Of a DNA stretch of 64,000 nt, positions 33,854 through 44,229 are shown in pieces (position 1 is the stretch's first letter; the number at the start of each line of letters is the position of its first letter). A program made the position numbers and the translations under genes. The notes under the pieces were generated by a model. That model searched no databases, was not told the origin of the DNA, and worked only from the letters and a program-made list of their open reading frames with translations. Source of the stretch: Roseobacter denitrificans OCh 114 (GTDB lineage Bacteria; Pseudomonadota; Alphaproteobacteria; Rhodobacterales; Rhodobacteraceae); NCBI RefSeq assembly GCF_000014045.1, contig NC_008209.1, forward strand, positions 3,247,001 to 3,311,000, written 5' to 3'.

Positions 33854-35547
33854 CAGGCTGCCAATTCTTCCAAGCTCAGACCGAACAGGTCCTCCGCGCC
33901 AATCTGCGCCTGCGCCAGCAGGGCCGTATGCTCCGGTAATAGACGCCGGATGTAGAGACGTGCAAGCGCCTCTCGCGGCCCACCGGGTGCGGCAAGCGCT
34001 GCTTTGAGGTGCAAATAGCCCCCCAGAACCCGTGCAAAGGCACGCAGATAGCATGTCGCTCCGGCAAAACGCGCGTTCATATCCCGTTCGGACACCAGCC
34101 ACTCGGTGCTTTCACGCAGGCTTTCGGAGGCCTGCCAGACCGCTTCGGCAAGCTCCGGCAGGGTGGTTTTTGCATGCTCCGCGCAGGCTTCGATTTCATC
34201 CAGCAGACGGTGTGCCGCCTCGCCATTGTCGGCCATCTTGCGCGCAACAAGGTCCATGGCCTGAATACCGTTGGTGCCCTCATAAATCGCGGTCACCCGC
34301 ACGTCGCGGCTGTACTGTGCCGCCCCGGTTTCTTCGACAAATCCCATGCCGCCATGCACCTGAATGCCCGCATCCGCGACGGCAATCCCGGTATCACTGC
34401 CAAAGGCTTTGGCGATGGGCGTCAGCAAGGCGGCGCGCGCCTGCCAGTCGGCGCTGCCTGTTGCATGCGCCATGTCGATCGCCACCGCACAACTCAGCCC
34501 AATGGCGCGCGCGGCGTAGATATCCGCCTTCATCGTGCCCAGCATCCGGCGCACATCCGCATGATCCACGATGGCGCTCTTGCCCTGTTTGCGCTCGCGC
34601 GCATAGCTCAGCGCGTGTTGATAGGCGGCCTCGGCCACGCCGGTTCCCTGCCCGCCCACGCCAAGACGCGCATTGTTCATCATCGTGAACATCGCCGCCA
34701 TGCCGCCTTCTTTCGCACCCACAAGCCAGCCGGTCGCCCCGTCATATTGCATCACAGCCGTGGGCGATCCATGCAGACCGAGCTTGTGCTCCAGGCTCAC
34801 CACCTTGACCGTGTTCTGCGCGCCCAGCGTGCCATCCGCGTTCGGAATGAACTTGGGCACCAGAAACAGGCTGATCCCCTTGGTGCCCGCCGGTGCATCG
34901 GGCAGACGCGCCAGCACAAGGTGGCAGATGTTGTCCGCAACGTCGTGATCGCCCCAGCTGATATAGATTTTCTGCCCCGTCACCGCATAGGTGCCATCGC
35001 CGTTGGGCTGCGCCTTTGAAGACAACGCACCAACATCCGAGCCCGCCTGTGGTTCAGTCAGGTTCATGGTCGCGGTCCACTCGCCCGCGATCAGCTTGGG
35101 CAGGTAAAGCGCCTTGATCTCGTCGCTGGCATGATGCTCCAGCGCTTCGATCTGACCCTGTGCCATCAGCGGTGCGATCTGCAACGACAAACACGCACCA
35201 CTCATCATCTCGTTCACAGCACTGGTCACCGCCATCGGCAGGGCCATGCCGCCAAACTCGGGATCAGCAGCCATGCCAACCCACCCCCCTTGGGCGATGG
35301 CTTTCCACGCCGCATCAAAGCCGGGCGGCGTTCTGACCACACCGTTTTCAAGCCGCGCTGGATTCACATCGCCGACGCGTTGCAGGGGGGCGAGCACCTC
35401 GTCGCACAGCTTGCCTGCCTCCACCAGAACAGCCTGCGTGACATCCGGGGAGGCTGCCTCAAACATCGACGTGGCGGATACTTCATCAAATCCGACCACA
35501 TTGTTCAGCAGGAAAGAAAATTCATCGACGGGCGCGCGAAAAGGCAT
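33853..35547 (-). CDS. Acyl-CoA dehydrogenase, DmdC-like large type
   Basis: 564 residues, longer than ordinary acyl-CoA dehydrogenases (about 380) because of added N- and C-terminal parts. Core motifs: MNLTEPQAGSDVGAL (FAD/substrate contact), KIYISWGDHD, NARLGVGGQG, QVHGGMGFVEETG and the catalytic Glu in IYEGTNGIQAMDL. Enzymes of this shape include DmdC, which oxidises methylmercaptopropionyl-CoA in DMSP demethylation, and related paralogues; which substrate is used here is not decided by sequence. Electrons would pass to ETF and the ETF-QO encoded at 22443. First gene of the operon with MBL and DUF6173. Confidence 0.85.
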   Translation of the reverse strand: MPFRAPVDEFSFLLNNVVGFDEVSATSMFEAASPDVTQAVLVEAGKLCDEVLAPLQRVGDVNPARLENGVVRTPPGFDAAWKAIAQGGWVGMAADPEFGGMALPMAVTSAVNEMMSGACLSLQIAPLMAQGQIEALEHHASDEIKALYLPKLIAGEWTATMNLTEPQAGSDVGALSSKAQPNGDGTYAVTGQKIYISWGDHDVADNICHLVLARLPDAPAGTKGISLFLVPKFIPNADGTLGAQNTVKVVSLEHKLGLHGSPTAVMQYDGATGWLVGAKEGGMAAMFTMMNNARLGVGGQGTGVAEAAYQHALSYARERKQGKSAIVDHADVRRMLGTMKADIYAARAIGLSCAVAIDMAHATGSADWQARAALLTPIAKAFGSDTGIAVADAGIQVHGGMGFVEETGAAQYSRDVRVTAIYEGTNGIQAMDLVARKMADNGEAAHRLLDEIEACAEHAKTTLPELAEAVWQASESLRESTEWLVSERDMNARFAGATCYLRAFARVLGGYLHLKAALAAPGGPREALARLYIRRLLPEHTALLAQAQIGAEDLFGLSLEELAA

Positions 35548-35667
35548 TGCGGGGTCTCCTCAAACGTACTGCTGCCTTGGCAAGAGGCAGCACAGCTTAT
35601 AAAGCGTCGCTACAGCATGGGCCGCCCGGTCCGGCACAGCAATAGAAACGCGGCGTCACAGGATTTG

Positions 35668-36612
35668 ATGAAGACGACAGAGCCAACATGTCTGACGCCA
35701 ACGCCGGATGGTATCGCGCAAGCAGCCGATCTGTTGCGCACCGGCGCGCTGGTCGCCTTTCCAACGGAAACGGTGTACGGCCTTGGCGCGGATGCGCGCA
35801 ACGGGCGCGCTGTCGCCACTGTTTTCGAAGCCAAGGGCAGGCCAAGTTTCAACCCGCTGATCGTGCATGTGCATGACGCAACGCAGGCCCGGCGGTTCTG
35901 CCACTGGTCTGACAGCGCCGAGAAACTGGCCACGGCCTTCTGGCCCGGCCCGGTGAGCCTTGTGCTGCCGCTGCGTGAGGAGCACGGTCTGTCCTCCCTC
36001 GTGACTGCCGGGCTGCCCACGGTTGCTCTGCGGGTGCCCGCGCATCCCGCCGCGCGCGCCTTGTTGCGGGCCTTTGACGGCCCTGTTGCCGCGCCCTCTG
36101 CGAACCCGTCTGGGAAAATCAGTCCCACGACCGCGCGGCATGTGGCCGAAGGTCTGGGCACCAAGGTAGCGGCAATTCTGGATGACGGGCCTTGCAGCGT
36201 GGGGCTGGAAAGCACCATCGTCGGTCTTGATGCCGCCCCCTGTTTGCTGCGACCCGGCGGATTGCCCGCCGAAGAGATCGAGCGTGTGCTGGGGCAAACG
36301 CTGTCCCGTGCGACCGAGGGCAAGATATCTGCACCCGGACAACTGGTGTCTCACTACGCACCCGACGGGCACGTTCGCCTGAATGCAACAAGCGCGCAGG
36401 CGGGCGAGGTTTTGCTGGGATTTGGTCACATGGACTGCGATCTCAACCTGTCCCGCGACGGGGATCTGACCGAAGCGGCCAGCGCTCTTTTTGAGAGCCT
36501 GCACCAGTTGGACGCCACGGGAAAGGCCATTGCCGTGGCCCCGATCCCGCAGCATGGGCTTGGTGCCGCCATCAATGACCGTTTACGCCGCGCGGCGGCT
36601 CCGCGCCCTTGA
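35668..36612 (+). CDS. tsaC: L-threonylcarbamoyladenylate synthase (Sua5 type)
   Basis: 314 residues from ATG 35668. The YrdC-like domain (about 1-200) has LVAFPTETVYGLGADA, KGRPSFNPLIVHV, WPGPVSLVLP, PSANPSGKISPT and GLESTIVGL. A linker with SAPGQLVSHYAP leads into the C-terminal Sua5 domain. It makes threonylcarbamoyl-AMP for the t6A37 modification of ANN-decoding tRNAs. Divergent from the acyl-CoA dehydrogenase gene with 120 bp between. Longer open frame upstream (to 35131) is antisense to that gene. Confidence 0.92.
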   Translation: MKTTEPTCLTPTPDGIAQAADLLRTGALVAFPTETVYGLGADARNGRAVATVFEAKGRPSFNPLIVHVHDATQARRFCHWSDSAEKLATAFWPGPVSLVLPLREEHGLSSLVTAGLPTVALRVPAHPAARALLRAFDGPVAAPSANPSGKISPTTARHVAEGLGTKVAAILDDGPCSVGLESTIVGLDAAPCLLRPGGLPAEEIERVLGQTLSRATEGKISAPGQLVSHYAPDGHVRLNATSAQAGEVLLGFGHMDCDLNLSRDGDLTEAASALFESLHQLDATGKAIAVAPIPQHGLGAAINDRLRRAAAPRP

Positions 36613-36621
36613 CCCCAGAGT

Positions 36622-37176
36622 TCAGGCGTGCCCTGCCGCCGGGCTCAGGTTGATGGGATCGACCCCAAGGCTGTGCAATGCCTCGGACCATTTGCGCGCC
36701 GCAGGCAGATCGAACACGAGGTCACTGGTGGCGTTGGTGGTCAACCATCCGTTCTGGGCAATTTCATTTTCCAATTGCCCCCCGCCCCACCCGGCATAAC
36801 CAAGCATCATCAAGGCCTGCGCAGGCCCGCGGCCGTCAGCGATCTCTTCGAGAATATCGAGCGTCGCGGTCATGCCGAATGCACCATCGACGATCAGCGT
36901 GTTCAGGCTGGACGCGTAATCCGTTGAATGCAGGACAAAACCGCGCCCGGTCTCAACCGGTCCGCCAAAATGCACGACCATCTCCCGCGTTTTTTGAGAG
37001 GACAGGATATCGAGCTGGTCCAGAACATCGCTGATGCGGATTTCAGGAGTGGGTTTGTTGATGATCAGCCCCATCGCGCCCTTGGCTGAATGCGCGCAAA
37101 TGAGAATGACCGCGTTTTGAAAACGCGGATCGCCCATCGAAGGCATCGCAACAAGCAGTTTACCTTCCAGATTCAA
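36622..37176 (-). CDS. yqgE: YqgE/AlgH family protein
   Basis: 184 residues from a TTG start at 37174-37176, chosen because AAAGGA lies seven bases upstream and homology begins at [18 protein letters not shown]. Other family motifs: [25 protein letters not shown] and [16 protein letters not shown]. The length equals the usual 180-190. Cytosolic, of uncertain function (called AlgH in some species). The frame continues open upstream for over 130 codons with no signals. Convergent with tsaC and divergent from the DsbD-like gene. Confidence 0.88.
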
Positions 37177-37325
37177 ATGCTGTCCTTTGCAACATGTAGA
37201 CCCTCTGCCCTTCAAGATGGCGCGCCCATGGGCGTGGCGCAAGACCAAAGAGGGCAAGTCCCGCGAAACATCGCTGACCCGAACGTGACTTGGCTTTTTG
37301 TTGCCAGTACCCCATAGAATAAGGC

Positions 37326-38132
37326 ATGACGCGAAACCTATCCATTCTTGCTCTGTCCGTGCTGCTTGCCAGCGCTGCATCTGCACAGGACCGCTTTGAA
37401 ACCCCGATAACGGCCGAGGTCCTGCCGGGCTGGGTTCAATCGGATGGCAGCCGCATGGCCGCCCTGCGCCTGACGCTGGCACCGGGGTGGAAGACCTATT
37501 GGCGCGCACCGGGGGATGCGGGCATTCCGCCGCGTTTCGACTGGTCATATTCACGCAACCTCGAAGCGGTGGGGATTTCGTGGCCGACCCCAAAGGTGTT
37601 TGACCAGAACGGCATGCGCTCGGTCGGCTATGACAACACGCTGGTCATCCCTTTGCGTATCGAACCCAAGCACAACAACCAACCGGTCAGCCTGAATGCG
37701 AGGATGGAGCTTGGCATATGTTCCGACATCTGCATCCCGCATGAGCTGGAACTGAGTGGCGAAATCCCCGGGGATACGCCCAACCCCACGCCCGCCATCG
37801 CGGCGGCGCTGGCACAACAACCCTACAGCGCGAGCGAAGCGGGTGTGCGCGCCACGGAATGCAGCATCAGCCCCACATCAGACGGGCTGCAGATCGAGGC
37901 GCGGGTGACCATGCCATCGGCGGGGGATCCCGAATACATTGTGATTGAACCCGGACCGGGCGATATCTGGGTCAGCGAGGCCAAGACCAAGCGCCGCGGC
38001 GGGACCATCGTGGCCACATCCGATATGGTGAACGTGAACGGTGGACCGATCGCGCTGGACCGATCCGCCATCCGGATTACCGTTCTCGGTTCGAAATATG
38101 CGGTTGATATCCGCGGTTGCGCCGGCGGCTAG
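37326..38132 (+). CDS. Periplasmic DsbD N-terminal-domain protein
   Basis: 268 residues with a signal peptide ([20 protein letters not shown]). The body is an immunoglobulin-like DsbD-alpha domain with [19 protein letters not shown] and the redox-like pair CSDIC in [12 protein letters not shown]. The membrane and thioredoxin parts of DsbD are absent, so it is a free periplasmic domain. It may relay electrons or act in cytochrome c or metal handling; not demonstrated. The last bases overlap the convergent RND gene. Confidence 0.8.
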   Translation: MTRNLSILALSVLLASAASAQDRFETPITAEVLPGWVQSDGSRMAALRLTLAPGWKTYWRAPGDAGIPPRFDWSYSRNLEAVGISWPTPKVFDQNGMRSVGYDNTLVIPLRIEPKHNNQPVSLNARMELGICSDICIPHELELSGEIPGDTPNPTPAIAAALAQQPYSASEAGVRATECSISPTSDGLQIEARVTMPSAGDPEYIVIEPGPGDIWVSEAKTKRRGGTIVATSDMVNVNGGPIALDRSAIRITVLGSKYAVDIRGCAGG

Positions 38133-41100
38133 GCGTCCAGCGGACCTTTGAGGCGCAACCGCAGCGCCAGCACGACATAGCCGAGCAGCGCCAGCAGACC
38201 CGCCCCTGCGATGAACAGCGCCAGCGCACCGAGCATCGCGTTGCCCTCTGCCTCAAAGCCGAACATCTCGCGTAGGGGGGCGTAGATTTCCCCCTGCCAC
38301 CACGCCCAGCCAAGCGTCACCGCCAACCACAGCGCGATCCCGGACCAGAGCGCATAGAACCCGACGCGCATGGGCGAGGACACCGCGCGCCGCGTCGCGG
38401 TGAGTTGGCGGGCAAAATCATGCTGCACCGCGATCAAGGCGGGCACCACCAGAAGCACCAGCAGCATCCCGAACCCGAGGCCATAGACCAGCGTGATCAC
38501 CGTCGGTTTGAGGAACTGCGCTTGCTGGCTGGTCTCATAAAGCAGCGGCATCATGCCAAGCACCGTTGTCAGCGTGGTCAGCAATACAGGTCGCAGGCGA
38601 TCCGCAGCCCCGTCAATGATGGACGGGATCAGCCCGCGATCCTGCGCGTATTCGTCGATCGTCGTGACCAGAACGATTGAATCGTTGATGATGATCCCGG
38701 TCATGCCCAACAAACCCACGACCGTGAACATACTGAGGGGGACGTCCCACACCCAATGGCCGTAAATCGCCCCGACGAGGCCAAAGGGGATGATGGCCAT
38801 GACGACGATGGGCCGCGTCCAACTGGCAAAAACCCAGGCCAGCACAAGGTATATCCCCGTCAGACAGAGGATCAGCCCGGTAAAGGCGTCGCTGAGAAAG
38901 GAGTTCTCTTCCTCGGCAAGCCCGGCCATCTGCCAGTCCAATTGGTAGGTGCTGGCGATGTCGGGCAGGATTTCCTCGCGCAACGCTGTCTCGATTTCAG
39001 TGGCGCGCACCGGATCATCTTCCGAGATGTCTCCCGTGACCGAGATGACACGCAACCCGTTTTCACGCCGCACGGAGTTGAACGCGGTGCGCCGCTCCAC
39101 ACTGACGATATCCGCAAGCAGCACATAGGCCCCCGTCGGGCTGCGCAACTGGGTGCGTTCGAGAAAATCAGCCGTCAACTCGCCCTCGGGCAGTTCAACG
39201 CGGATCTCTGCACTGCGCGGCCCTTCGGGATAGGTCGCCGCTTCGATACCGCCGAGGCGATTGCGCAAACTGCGGCCCAGATCATCAATCTTGAAGCCCA
39301 GTGCCTGCCCTTGCGGCGTCAGATCGAGGATCAATTCCTCCTTGTCATAGGCCAGCGTGTCTTCGAGCGCGCTGACCTCAGGATAGCGCAGCAGGGCGTC
39401 CTGCAAGGCCAAACCGGCCGCCTTGAGTTGATCCGTTTCCGCCCCGTAAAGGCGCACGTTCAGCGAATCGCCACCCGGCCCTGACCGCCCCCCACGGAAT
39501 GCCACCGTTTCGACAAGCGGGTGGTTTTCGACCCGTTCCTGCAGATCCGCCACAAATGCGAAACTGGAATAGGGGCGCAATTCGGCATCAATCAGTTCGA
39601 TTGCGATCCCGCCCAGCAGGTCCTTGTCTTTTGAGCCAGACCCGCTCAACCCGCGCCCGGTGTGCCCGCCCACCACAGACAGAACATAGGCAACCGGGCT
39701 TGCGCCGTAGCGTTCCTCGTATTCGGCGGCAAGCTCGTTGGTCGCGCGCTGCATCATGCGCATCATCTCCATCGAATCCTCGCGCGTCGCCCCCTCCACC
39801 ATCGCAAAGTTGCCAGAGACTGATCCGCGTTCCGGCGCGTTGAAAAACCGCCATTGCACGTCGCCGCGCACGAACAACGCCACCTGACTGGCCAAAATCG
39901 CAACCACCCCCGCCAGCACCACATACCGTGCCGCAATGACGCCGGCGATGAAGGGGCGGAACAGGGTTTCGCGGATGTGGCGAAACCCTTTATTGACTTG
40001 CCGACTGGGCCAGTCATACCAGCGCTCCTTGGCCTTGGCAGCCAGCGCATGGGCCATGTGGTTGGGCAGGATCAAGAAGCATTCAATCAGCGAGGCGATC
40101 AACACGGCGATCACCGTCAGCGGAATGTCCTGAATCAACGTGCCGAAACGTCCGCCCACTGCCATCAGGCCGAAAAAGGCGATGACGGTCGTGAGCGTGG
40201 CCGCCAATACGGGCATCGCCATGCGGCGCGCGGCATTTTCGGCGGCCTGCATCGGGGGTTCATTCAGGTGCCGCGCCCGATGATCCGCATGCTCACCTAC
40301 GACGATGGCGTCATCAACCACGATACCCAGCGTGATGATCAGTCCGAACAGCGATATCATGTTCAGCGTCAAACCGGCGGCATACATGATCGCAATCGCC
40401 GCCATCATCGCCACCGGGATGCCTGCCGCGACCCAAAACGCGGTGCGCGCATTCAGAAAGAGAAACAGCAGACAGACAACCAGCGCCAGCCCGGTCAATC
40501 CGTTCTCAACCAGAATGCTCAACCGGCTTGAGATCGCCTCAGCCCGGGTGCGCACAAGATCCACCGTGACCCCTTCGGGCAGTGTCGATTGCAGCTCTTC
40601 CGCGACGCGTTCAACGGTGCGCTGGATTTCGATGGCATCACCTTGCGCCGATCTGTTCACGCGCAGCGACACCGCAGGATTGTCACCGACAAAATAGCTT
40701 TGCCCCCGGTCAGACCCCTGCCGCGATATCGTCGCCACATCCCCGATGGTCAGCTTGGAGCCATCAGCGTTGGAGCGTAAAACAATCGCTGCAATCTGCT
40801 CAGGATCCCGTTTTTCAGAACCCGTCGTCACGCGTGCATTCGCACCCGACACATCGCCAGCGGGGTCGGTATCCACCTCCGCGCGAATGGCGGCAGCGAT
40901 GTCCGCCATGGTGATGTCATTGGCGATCAGTTCAACCGAAGGCACCTCCACCAGCGTTTGTGGTGCTGCCACGCCCTGCAGGCTCGTCCGTGTCACACCC
41001 GCCGCAAAGAGACGCACCACCATCTCATCGGCAAAGTTCGCCAGTTGATCCGGCCCAACCGGCCCGGTGATGACAACATCGGTTACCCGGTCCGTCCACG

Positions 41101-41518
41101 ACCGTTGGAACACGTTTGGCTCTTCCATTTCGCTGGGGAAGCCATCAATCCCGTCCACCGCGTTCTGCACATCCGCGAGCGCGCGGATCATGTCCCAGTC
41201 AGGTGCGAAAGTGACGCGCGTTGACGCCCAGCCTTCGCCCGTGAAAGAAATCGTACCTTCCACGCCATCCAGCGTCAGAACCGCCGGTTCAAGCAGTTGC
41301 AGGATGGCGCGGTCCATGTCCTCGGCGCTGGCATTGTCCCAGTTTATATTGACCCTCACCTCTTCGAGCACCACGTCCGGGAAGAACTGCGTGCGCATGT
41401 TCGGGATCGCCGCCAGACCGCAGACAAGCAACAGAACAAACAACAGGTTTGCCAGCGTGCGATGGCGCGTGAAATAGGACAGAAGACCGCCTGCCGACGA
41501 CGGGATCTGGCGCGCCAC
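38129..41518 (-). CDS. RND efflux transporter, inner-membrane pump
   Basis: 1129 residues, with two repeats of six membrane helices separated by large periplasmic loops. N-terminal helix LANLLFVLLLVCGLAAIP; the proton-relay helix ITLGIVVDDAIVVGEH carries the paired Asp of RND pumps; second-half helices near 880-1110. The periplasmic loop shows FFPDVVLEEVRVNINWDNAS. It exports small molecules by proton antiport together with the adaptor encoded three bases upstream. No outer-membrane factor gene or local regulator is present. The substrate cannot be predicted. Confidence 0.9.
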   Translation of the reverse strand: MARQIPSSAGGLLSYFTRHRTLANLLFVLLLVCGLAAIPNMRTQFFPDVVLEEVRVNINWDNASAEDMDRAILQLLEPAVLTLDGVEGTISFTGEGWASTRVTFAPDWDMIRALADVQNAVDGIDGFPSEMEEPNVFQRSWTDRVTDVVITGPVGPDQLANFADEMVVRLFAAGVTRTSLQGVAAPQTLVEVPSVELIANDITMADIAAAIRAEVDTDPAGDVSGANARVTTGSEKRDPEQIAAIVLRSNADGSKLTIGDVATISRQGSDRGQSYFVGDNPAVSLRVNRSAQGDAIEIQRTVERVAEELQSTLPEGVTVDLVRTRAEAISSRLSILVENGLTGLALVVCLLFLFLNARTAFWVAAGIPVAMMAAIAIMYAAGLTLNMISLFGLIITLGIVVDDAIVVGEHADHRARHLNEPPMQAAENAARRMAMPVLAATLTTVIAFFGLMAVGGRFGTLIQDIPLTVIAVLIASLIECFLILPNHMAHALAAKAKERWYDWPSRQVNKGFRHIRETLFRPFIAGVIAARYVVLAGVVAILASQVALFVRGDVQWRFFNAPERGSVSGNFAMVEGATREDSMEMMRMMQRATNELAAEYEERYGASPVAYVLSVVGGHTGRGLSGSGSKDKDLLGGIAIELIDAELRPYSSFAFVADLQERVENHPLVETVAFRGGRSGPGGDSLNVRLYGAETDQLKAAGLALQDALLRYPEVSALEDTLAYDKEELILDLTPQGQALGFKIDDLGRSLRNRLGGIEAATYPEGPRSAEIRVELPEGELTADFLERTQLRSPTGAYVLLADIVSVERRTAFNSVRRENGLRVISVTGDISEDDPVRATEIETALREEILPDIASTYQLDWQMAGLAEEENSFLSDAFTGLILCLTGIYLVLAWVFASWTRPIVVMAIIPFGLVGAIYGHWVWDVPLSMFTVVGLLGMTGIIINDSIVLVTTIDEYAQDRGLIPSIIDGAADRLRPVLLTTLTTVLGMMPLLYETSQQAQFLKPTVITLVYGLGFGMLLVLLVVPALIAVQHDFARQLTATRRAVSSPMRVGFYALWSGIALWLAVTLGWAWWQGEIYAPLREMFGFEAEGNAMLGALALFIAGAGLLALLGYVVLALRLRLKGPLDA

Positions 41519-41521
41519 CGG

Positions 41522-42979
41522 CTAGCCTCCCATCCGGCTTTCGAGGCGCGCGACCATATGCGCCGGAACCTCCTGCTGTGACAGTTGAGCCAGCACTTGC
41601 GCTTTGTCCGCCTCTGGCATCTGGGTATCGTTCTGCACGAATGCGACCAGCCGCGCGCGACGATCCGCGCTCAGGTCCAGAAGCGCGGGCATCGCACGTG
41701 CCTCTTCGGCGTCAGAGCGCAAGGGACGCACGGCAATACCCGCCCCCAACAGTGGCGAGCGTTCACGCACGACCTCTCGCCCTGCCAGCCCCTCGGCACG
41801 CACCAGCACATCATCGCCCTGACGACGCACGAGTTGCACATCGACTGCGTCCAGCCGATCGTTCTGCCCCAGCACAAGAACCTCTCCACCCGACCCGACC
41901 GCCGAGGCCGGCAGGCGGATCACGTCCTCCAGCATGGGCTCCTGAACGAGAACGGTAACGAAATCCCCCGGACGAAATCCGGGGGCCGCCCCCAGCCGGG
42001 CAAAAACCAGACGCCCGGTCTGTGCCTCGCCCGTGTCCCCGCTGACCCGATTGATCCGGCCCGTCGCAGTCAGATCAGAGCCGTTGGCGTCCAGCCGTAC
42101 CGCAACGGGCGCATCAATCAGGACGCCCTGTTCATCCAGCAGCCGCGCATATTGGGTCGTGGACACACGGAAAGCGACCTCAAGATCGCTAGGGTCAATC
42201 AGATCGGCCAGCCGCTCGTTTGCAGCGACCAAACCACCTTCCACAGCGGCGGTGTTGCTCAATGTGCCGCTGAAGGGCGCATCGACAACCGTATCCGCAA
42301 GGTTACGCGCGGCCTCGGCAAGGGCAATTTCCGCGCGTGCAACCCGGGTTGCAGCCTGATCGATGCGGGCCTGTGCCTGTGCTACGGCCTGCCTGCGTGC
42401 AATGACGACGGCCTCAGCCGCCGCCGATGCCAGTTCCGCGGTTTCAACCGATGCGGCCGAGCCCACGCCGCGCGCGGCCAGATCGACCTGACGCGCAAGC
42501 GCCTGTTCGCGCAGCACCGCTTGTTGTTGTGCGGCGCGTTCTTCCTGCTGGGCCAGATCAAGCCCTCGGTCCGCATCGCGCACCTCCGCTTTTGCGTCGG
42601 CCAGATCGGCTGCCAGACGGTCGTAGGCCGACTGCATATCCGCCGGATCAATCGACACGATCACCTCTCCGGCGGTGACGCTGCCCCCTTCGGCAAATGC
42701 GGGTGACAGGTTGATAATCCGCCCCGAAATCGCTGCCCGCAACTCCAGCCTGCGCCGGGAGTTGACCTCCCCAAAAGTTTCAAGGACTGGGGTTTGCGCC
42801 CCCTCCACAGCGGTGATGAGGTTGACCACGAACACACGTTCCCGCACCTCGGGCGGCGCACGCTCGCTGCTCAGACTGGATTGCACCGCATCGCTGACCA
42901 ATTGCGCCGCGTAAACTAGCAGGCCCAGCGCCACTGACGCAAGGAACAGGCCGATCATGCTTTGCCGCAGGAAGCGCAT
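41522..42979 (-). CDS. RND efflux periplasmic adaptor (membrane fusion protein)
   Basis: 485 residues. An N-terminal membrane anchor (MIGLFLASVALGLLVYAA) is followed by a lipoyl half-domain (LRAAISGRIINLSPAFAEGG), a long alpha-helical hairpin rich in Ala/Glu/Gln (about 120-225), the second lipoyl half (DTVVDAPFSGTLSN) and beta-barrel domains (FRPGDFVTVLVQEPM). It bridges the RND pump at 38129 with an outer-membrane channel. The C-terminal extension after about residue 420 is predicted helical and unusual in length. Confidence 0.88.
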   Translation of the reverse strand: MRFLRQSMIGLFLASVALGLLVYAAQLVSDAVQSSLSSERAPPEVRERVFVVNLITAVEGAQTPVLETFGEVNSRRRLELRAAISGRIINLSPAFAEGGSVTAGEVIVSIDPADMQSAYDRLAADLADAKAEVRDADRGLDLAQQEERAAQQQAVLREQALARQVDLAARGVGSAASVETAELASAAAEAVVIARRQAVAQAQARIDQAATRVARAEIALAEAARNLADTVVDAPFSGTLSNTAAVEGGLVAANERLADLIDPSDLEVAFRVSTTQYARLLDEQGVLIDAPVAVRLDANGSDLTATGRINRVSGDTGEAQTGRLVFARLGAAPGFRPGDFVTVLVQEPMLEDVIRLPASAVGSGGEVLVLGQNDRLDAVDVQLVRRQGDDVLVRAEGLAGREVVRERSPLLGAGIAVRPLRSDAEEARAMPALLDLSADRRARLVAFVQNDTQMPEADKAQVLAQLSQQEVPAHMVARLESRMGG

Positions 42980-43073
42980 TGCACTCCAATCCTTTGAATA
43001 CCCTCAAATGTATCGGAAAACGTAGCGCATCGCCAGTTAATACCAACCCCTGACCAAACGTCGGATATGCCGA

Positions 43074-43616
43074 TTATTTACGTCTTTGGTGCTCGTCGAG
43101 CCGTGGCAGGATTTCGACAAAGTTGCAGGGCCTGTGCCGGTAATCCAGTTGGCGCGCCAGAATTTCATCCCAGGCGTCCTTGCAAGCACCCGGACTGCCC
43201 GGCAGCGCAAAGAGATAGGTGCCCAAAGCCACCCCTGCCGTAGCACGGCTTTGTACCGCGCTGGTGCCGATTTTCTGCATAGATACCATCGTGAAAACCG
43301 TGCCAAAGGCATCGATTTCCTTTTCATAGACATCGCGGTGCGCCTCCACCGTGACATCGCGCCCCGTCAGCCCCGTGCCACCTGTCGAAATCACCACATC
43401 GATGCTGGTATCCTCGCACCATATGCGCAATTGGTCGGCAATCTGATCGCGTTCATCCGGTAAAATGCGCCGGTCCGCCAACTCGTGCCCGGCGTCCAGA
43501 AGGCGCTGGACCAGAACGTCACCCGATTTATCCTGCGATAGATCACGCGTGTCCGACACCGTCAAAACCGCGATGCGGATGGCGATGAAGTCCTTGGAGG
43601 GGTCAATGCGGCTCAT
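43074..43616 (-). CDS. moaB: Molybdenum cofactor biosynthesis protein B
   Basis: 180 residues. IAVLTVSDTRDLSQDKSG, IDVVISTGGTGLTGRD, FRT-like position with FTMVSMQKIGTSAVQSR and LPGSPGACKDAW are diagnostic of MoaB/Mog-type molybdopterin adenylyltransferases. It activates molybdopterin with AMP before MoeA inserts molybdenum. It is distant from the moeA operon at 26-30 kb. The LysE-type gene ends one base before its start, so the order lysE-like then moaB suggests a shared transcript. Confidence 0.92.
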   Translation of the reverse strand: MSRIDPSKDFIAIRIAVLTVSDTRDLSQDKSGDVLVQRLLDAGHELADRRILPDERDQIADQLRIWCEDTSIDVVISTGGTGLTGRDVTVEAHRDVYEKEIDAFGTVFTMVSMQKIGTSAVQSRATAGVALGTYLFALPGSPGACKDAWDEILARQLDYRHRPCNFVEILPRLDEHQRRK

Positions 43617-43617
43617 G

Positions 43618-44229
43618 TCAACTTATCTCCAGAATGGCCAGACGCGCAGCGAGCGCGGAAAAAATACCTGCGGTGACAACGTCCAGCCATCGGCTGCGTT
43701 GTTTGAAGCGTTGCGCCAGAGCATCGGCGGAAGCGCCAACGATGCCGTTTATGATGAAACCACCAACGGCCATGACGCCGCCGAATACCATGAACTGGGC
43801 CAGCACGGACCCGGCCTCGGGCGTGACGAACTGCGGCACGAAGGCAAGCACGAACAGGATCACCTTCGGGTTGGCCAGATTGATCAACAGGCCGCCGCGA
43901 AAAGCATGCCCGGAGCCCGGCAGCGCACTTGGCTCTGCCCCGGGGTGCGCGCGCAAAGCCTGAAGCGCGAGCCAGACCAGATAGGCCACCCCGACCCAGC
44001 GGATGATATCAAACGCCACGGGCCAGGCCGTCAAAAGTGCGCTCAGCCCCGCACCGGCGATAAAGACATGGATCAACCCGCCCAGAGCAATCCCGGCGCT
44101 GGCAGCCCAAGCCGCGCGCGCACCGTTACGCACGCCCTGCGCGAGGCAAAACATCATGTCGGCCCCCGGTGTGAGGTTCAACGCCAGCGCCGCAGGCACG
44201 AAAGCAAGCAGGGTGAGCGGTTCAACCAT
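43618..44229 (-). CDS. LysE/RhtB family amino acid exporter
   Basis: 203 residues with six predicted helices. [19 protein letters not shown] in the first loop, [26 protein letters not shown] and [25 protein letters not shown] are the family landmarks. It exports amino acids or homoserine-lactone-like metabolites across the inner membrane; the substrate is unknown. Its start overlaps the end of the uracil-DNA glycosylase gene by eight bases. Confidence 0.88.
   Translation of the reverse strand: MVEPLTLLAFVPAALALNLTPGADMMFCLAQGVRNGARAAWAASAGIALGGLIHVFIAGAGLSALLTAWPVAFDIIRWVGVAYLVWLALQALRAHPGAEPSALPGSGHAFRGGLLINLANPKVILFVLAFVPQFVTPEAGSVLAQFMVFGGVMAVGGFIINGIVGASADALAQRFKQRSRWLDVVTAGIFSALAARLAILEIS

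Noticed and set aside
33854..34102. N-terminal extension of the MBL protein by 83 residues
   Set aside because: The extension is inside the acyl-CoA dehydrogenase gene in another frame; the ATG at 33853 has the expected overlap and homology begins there.
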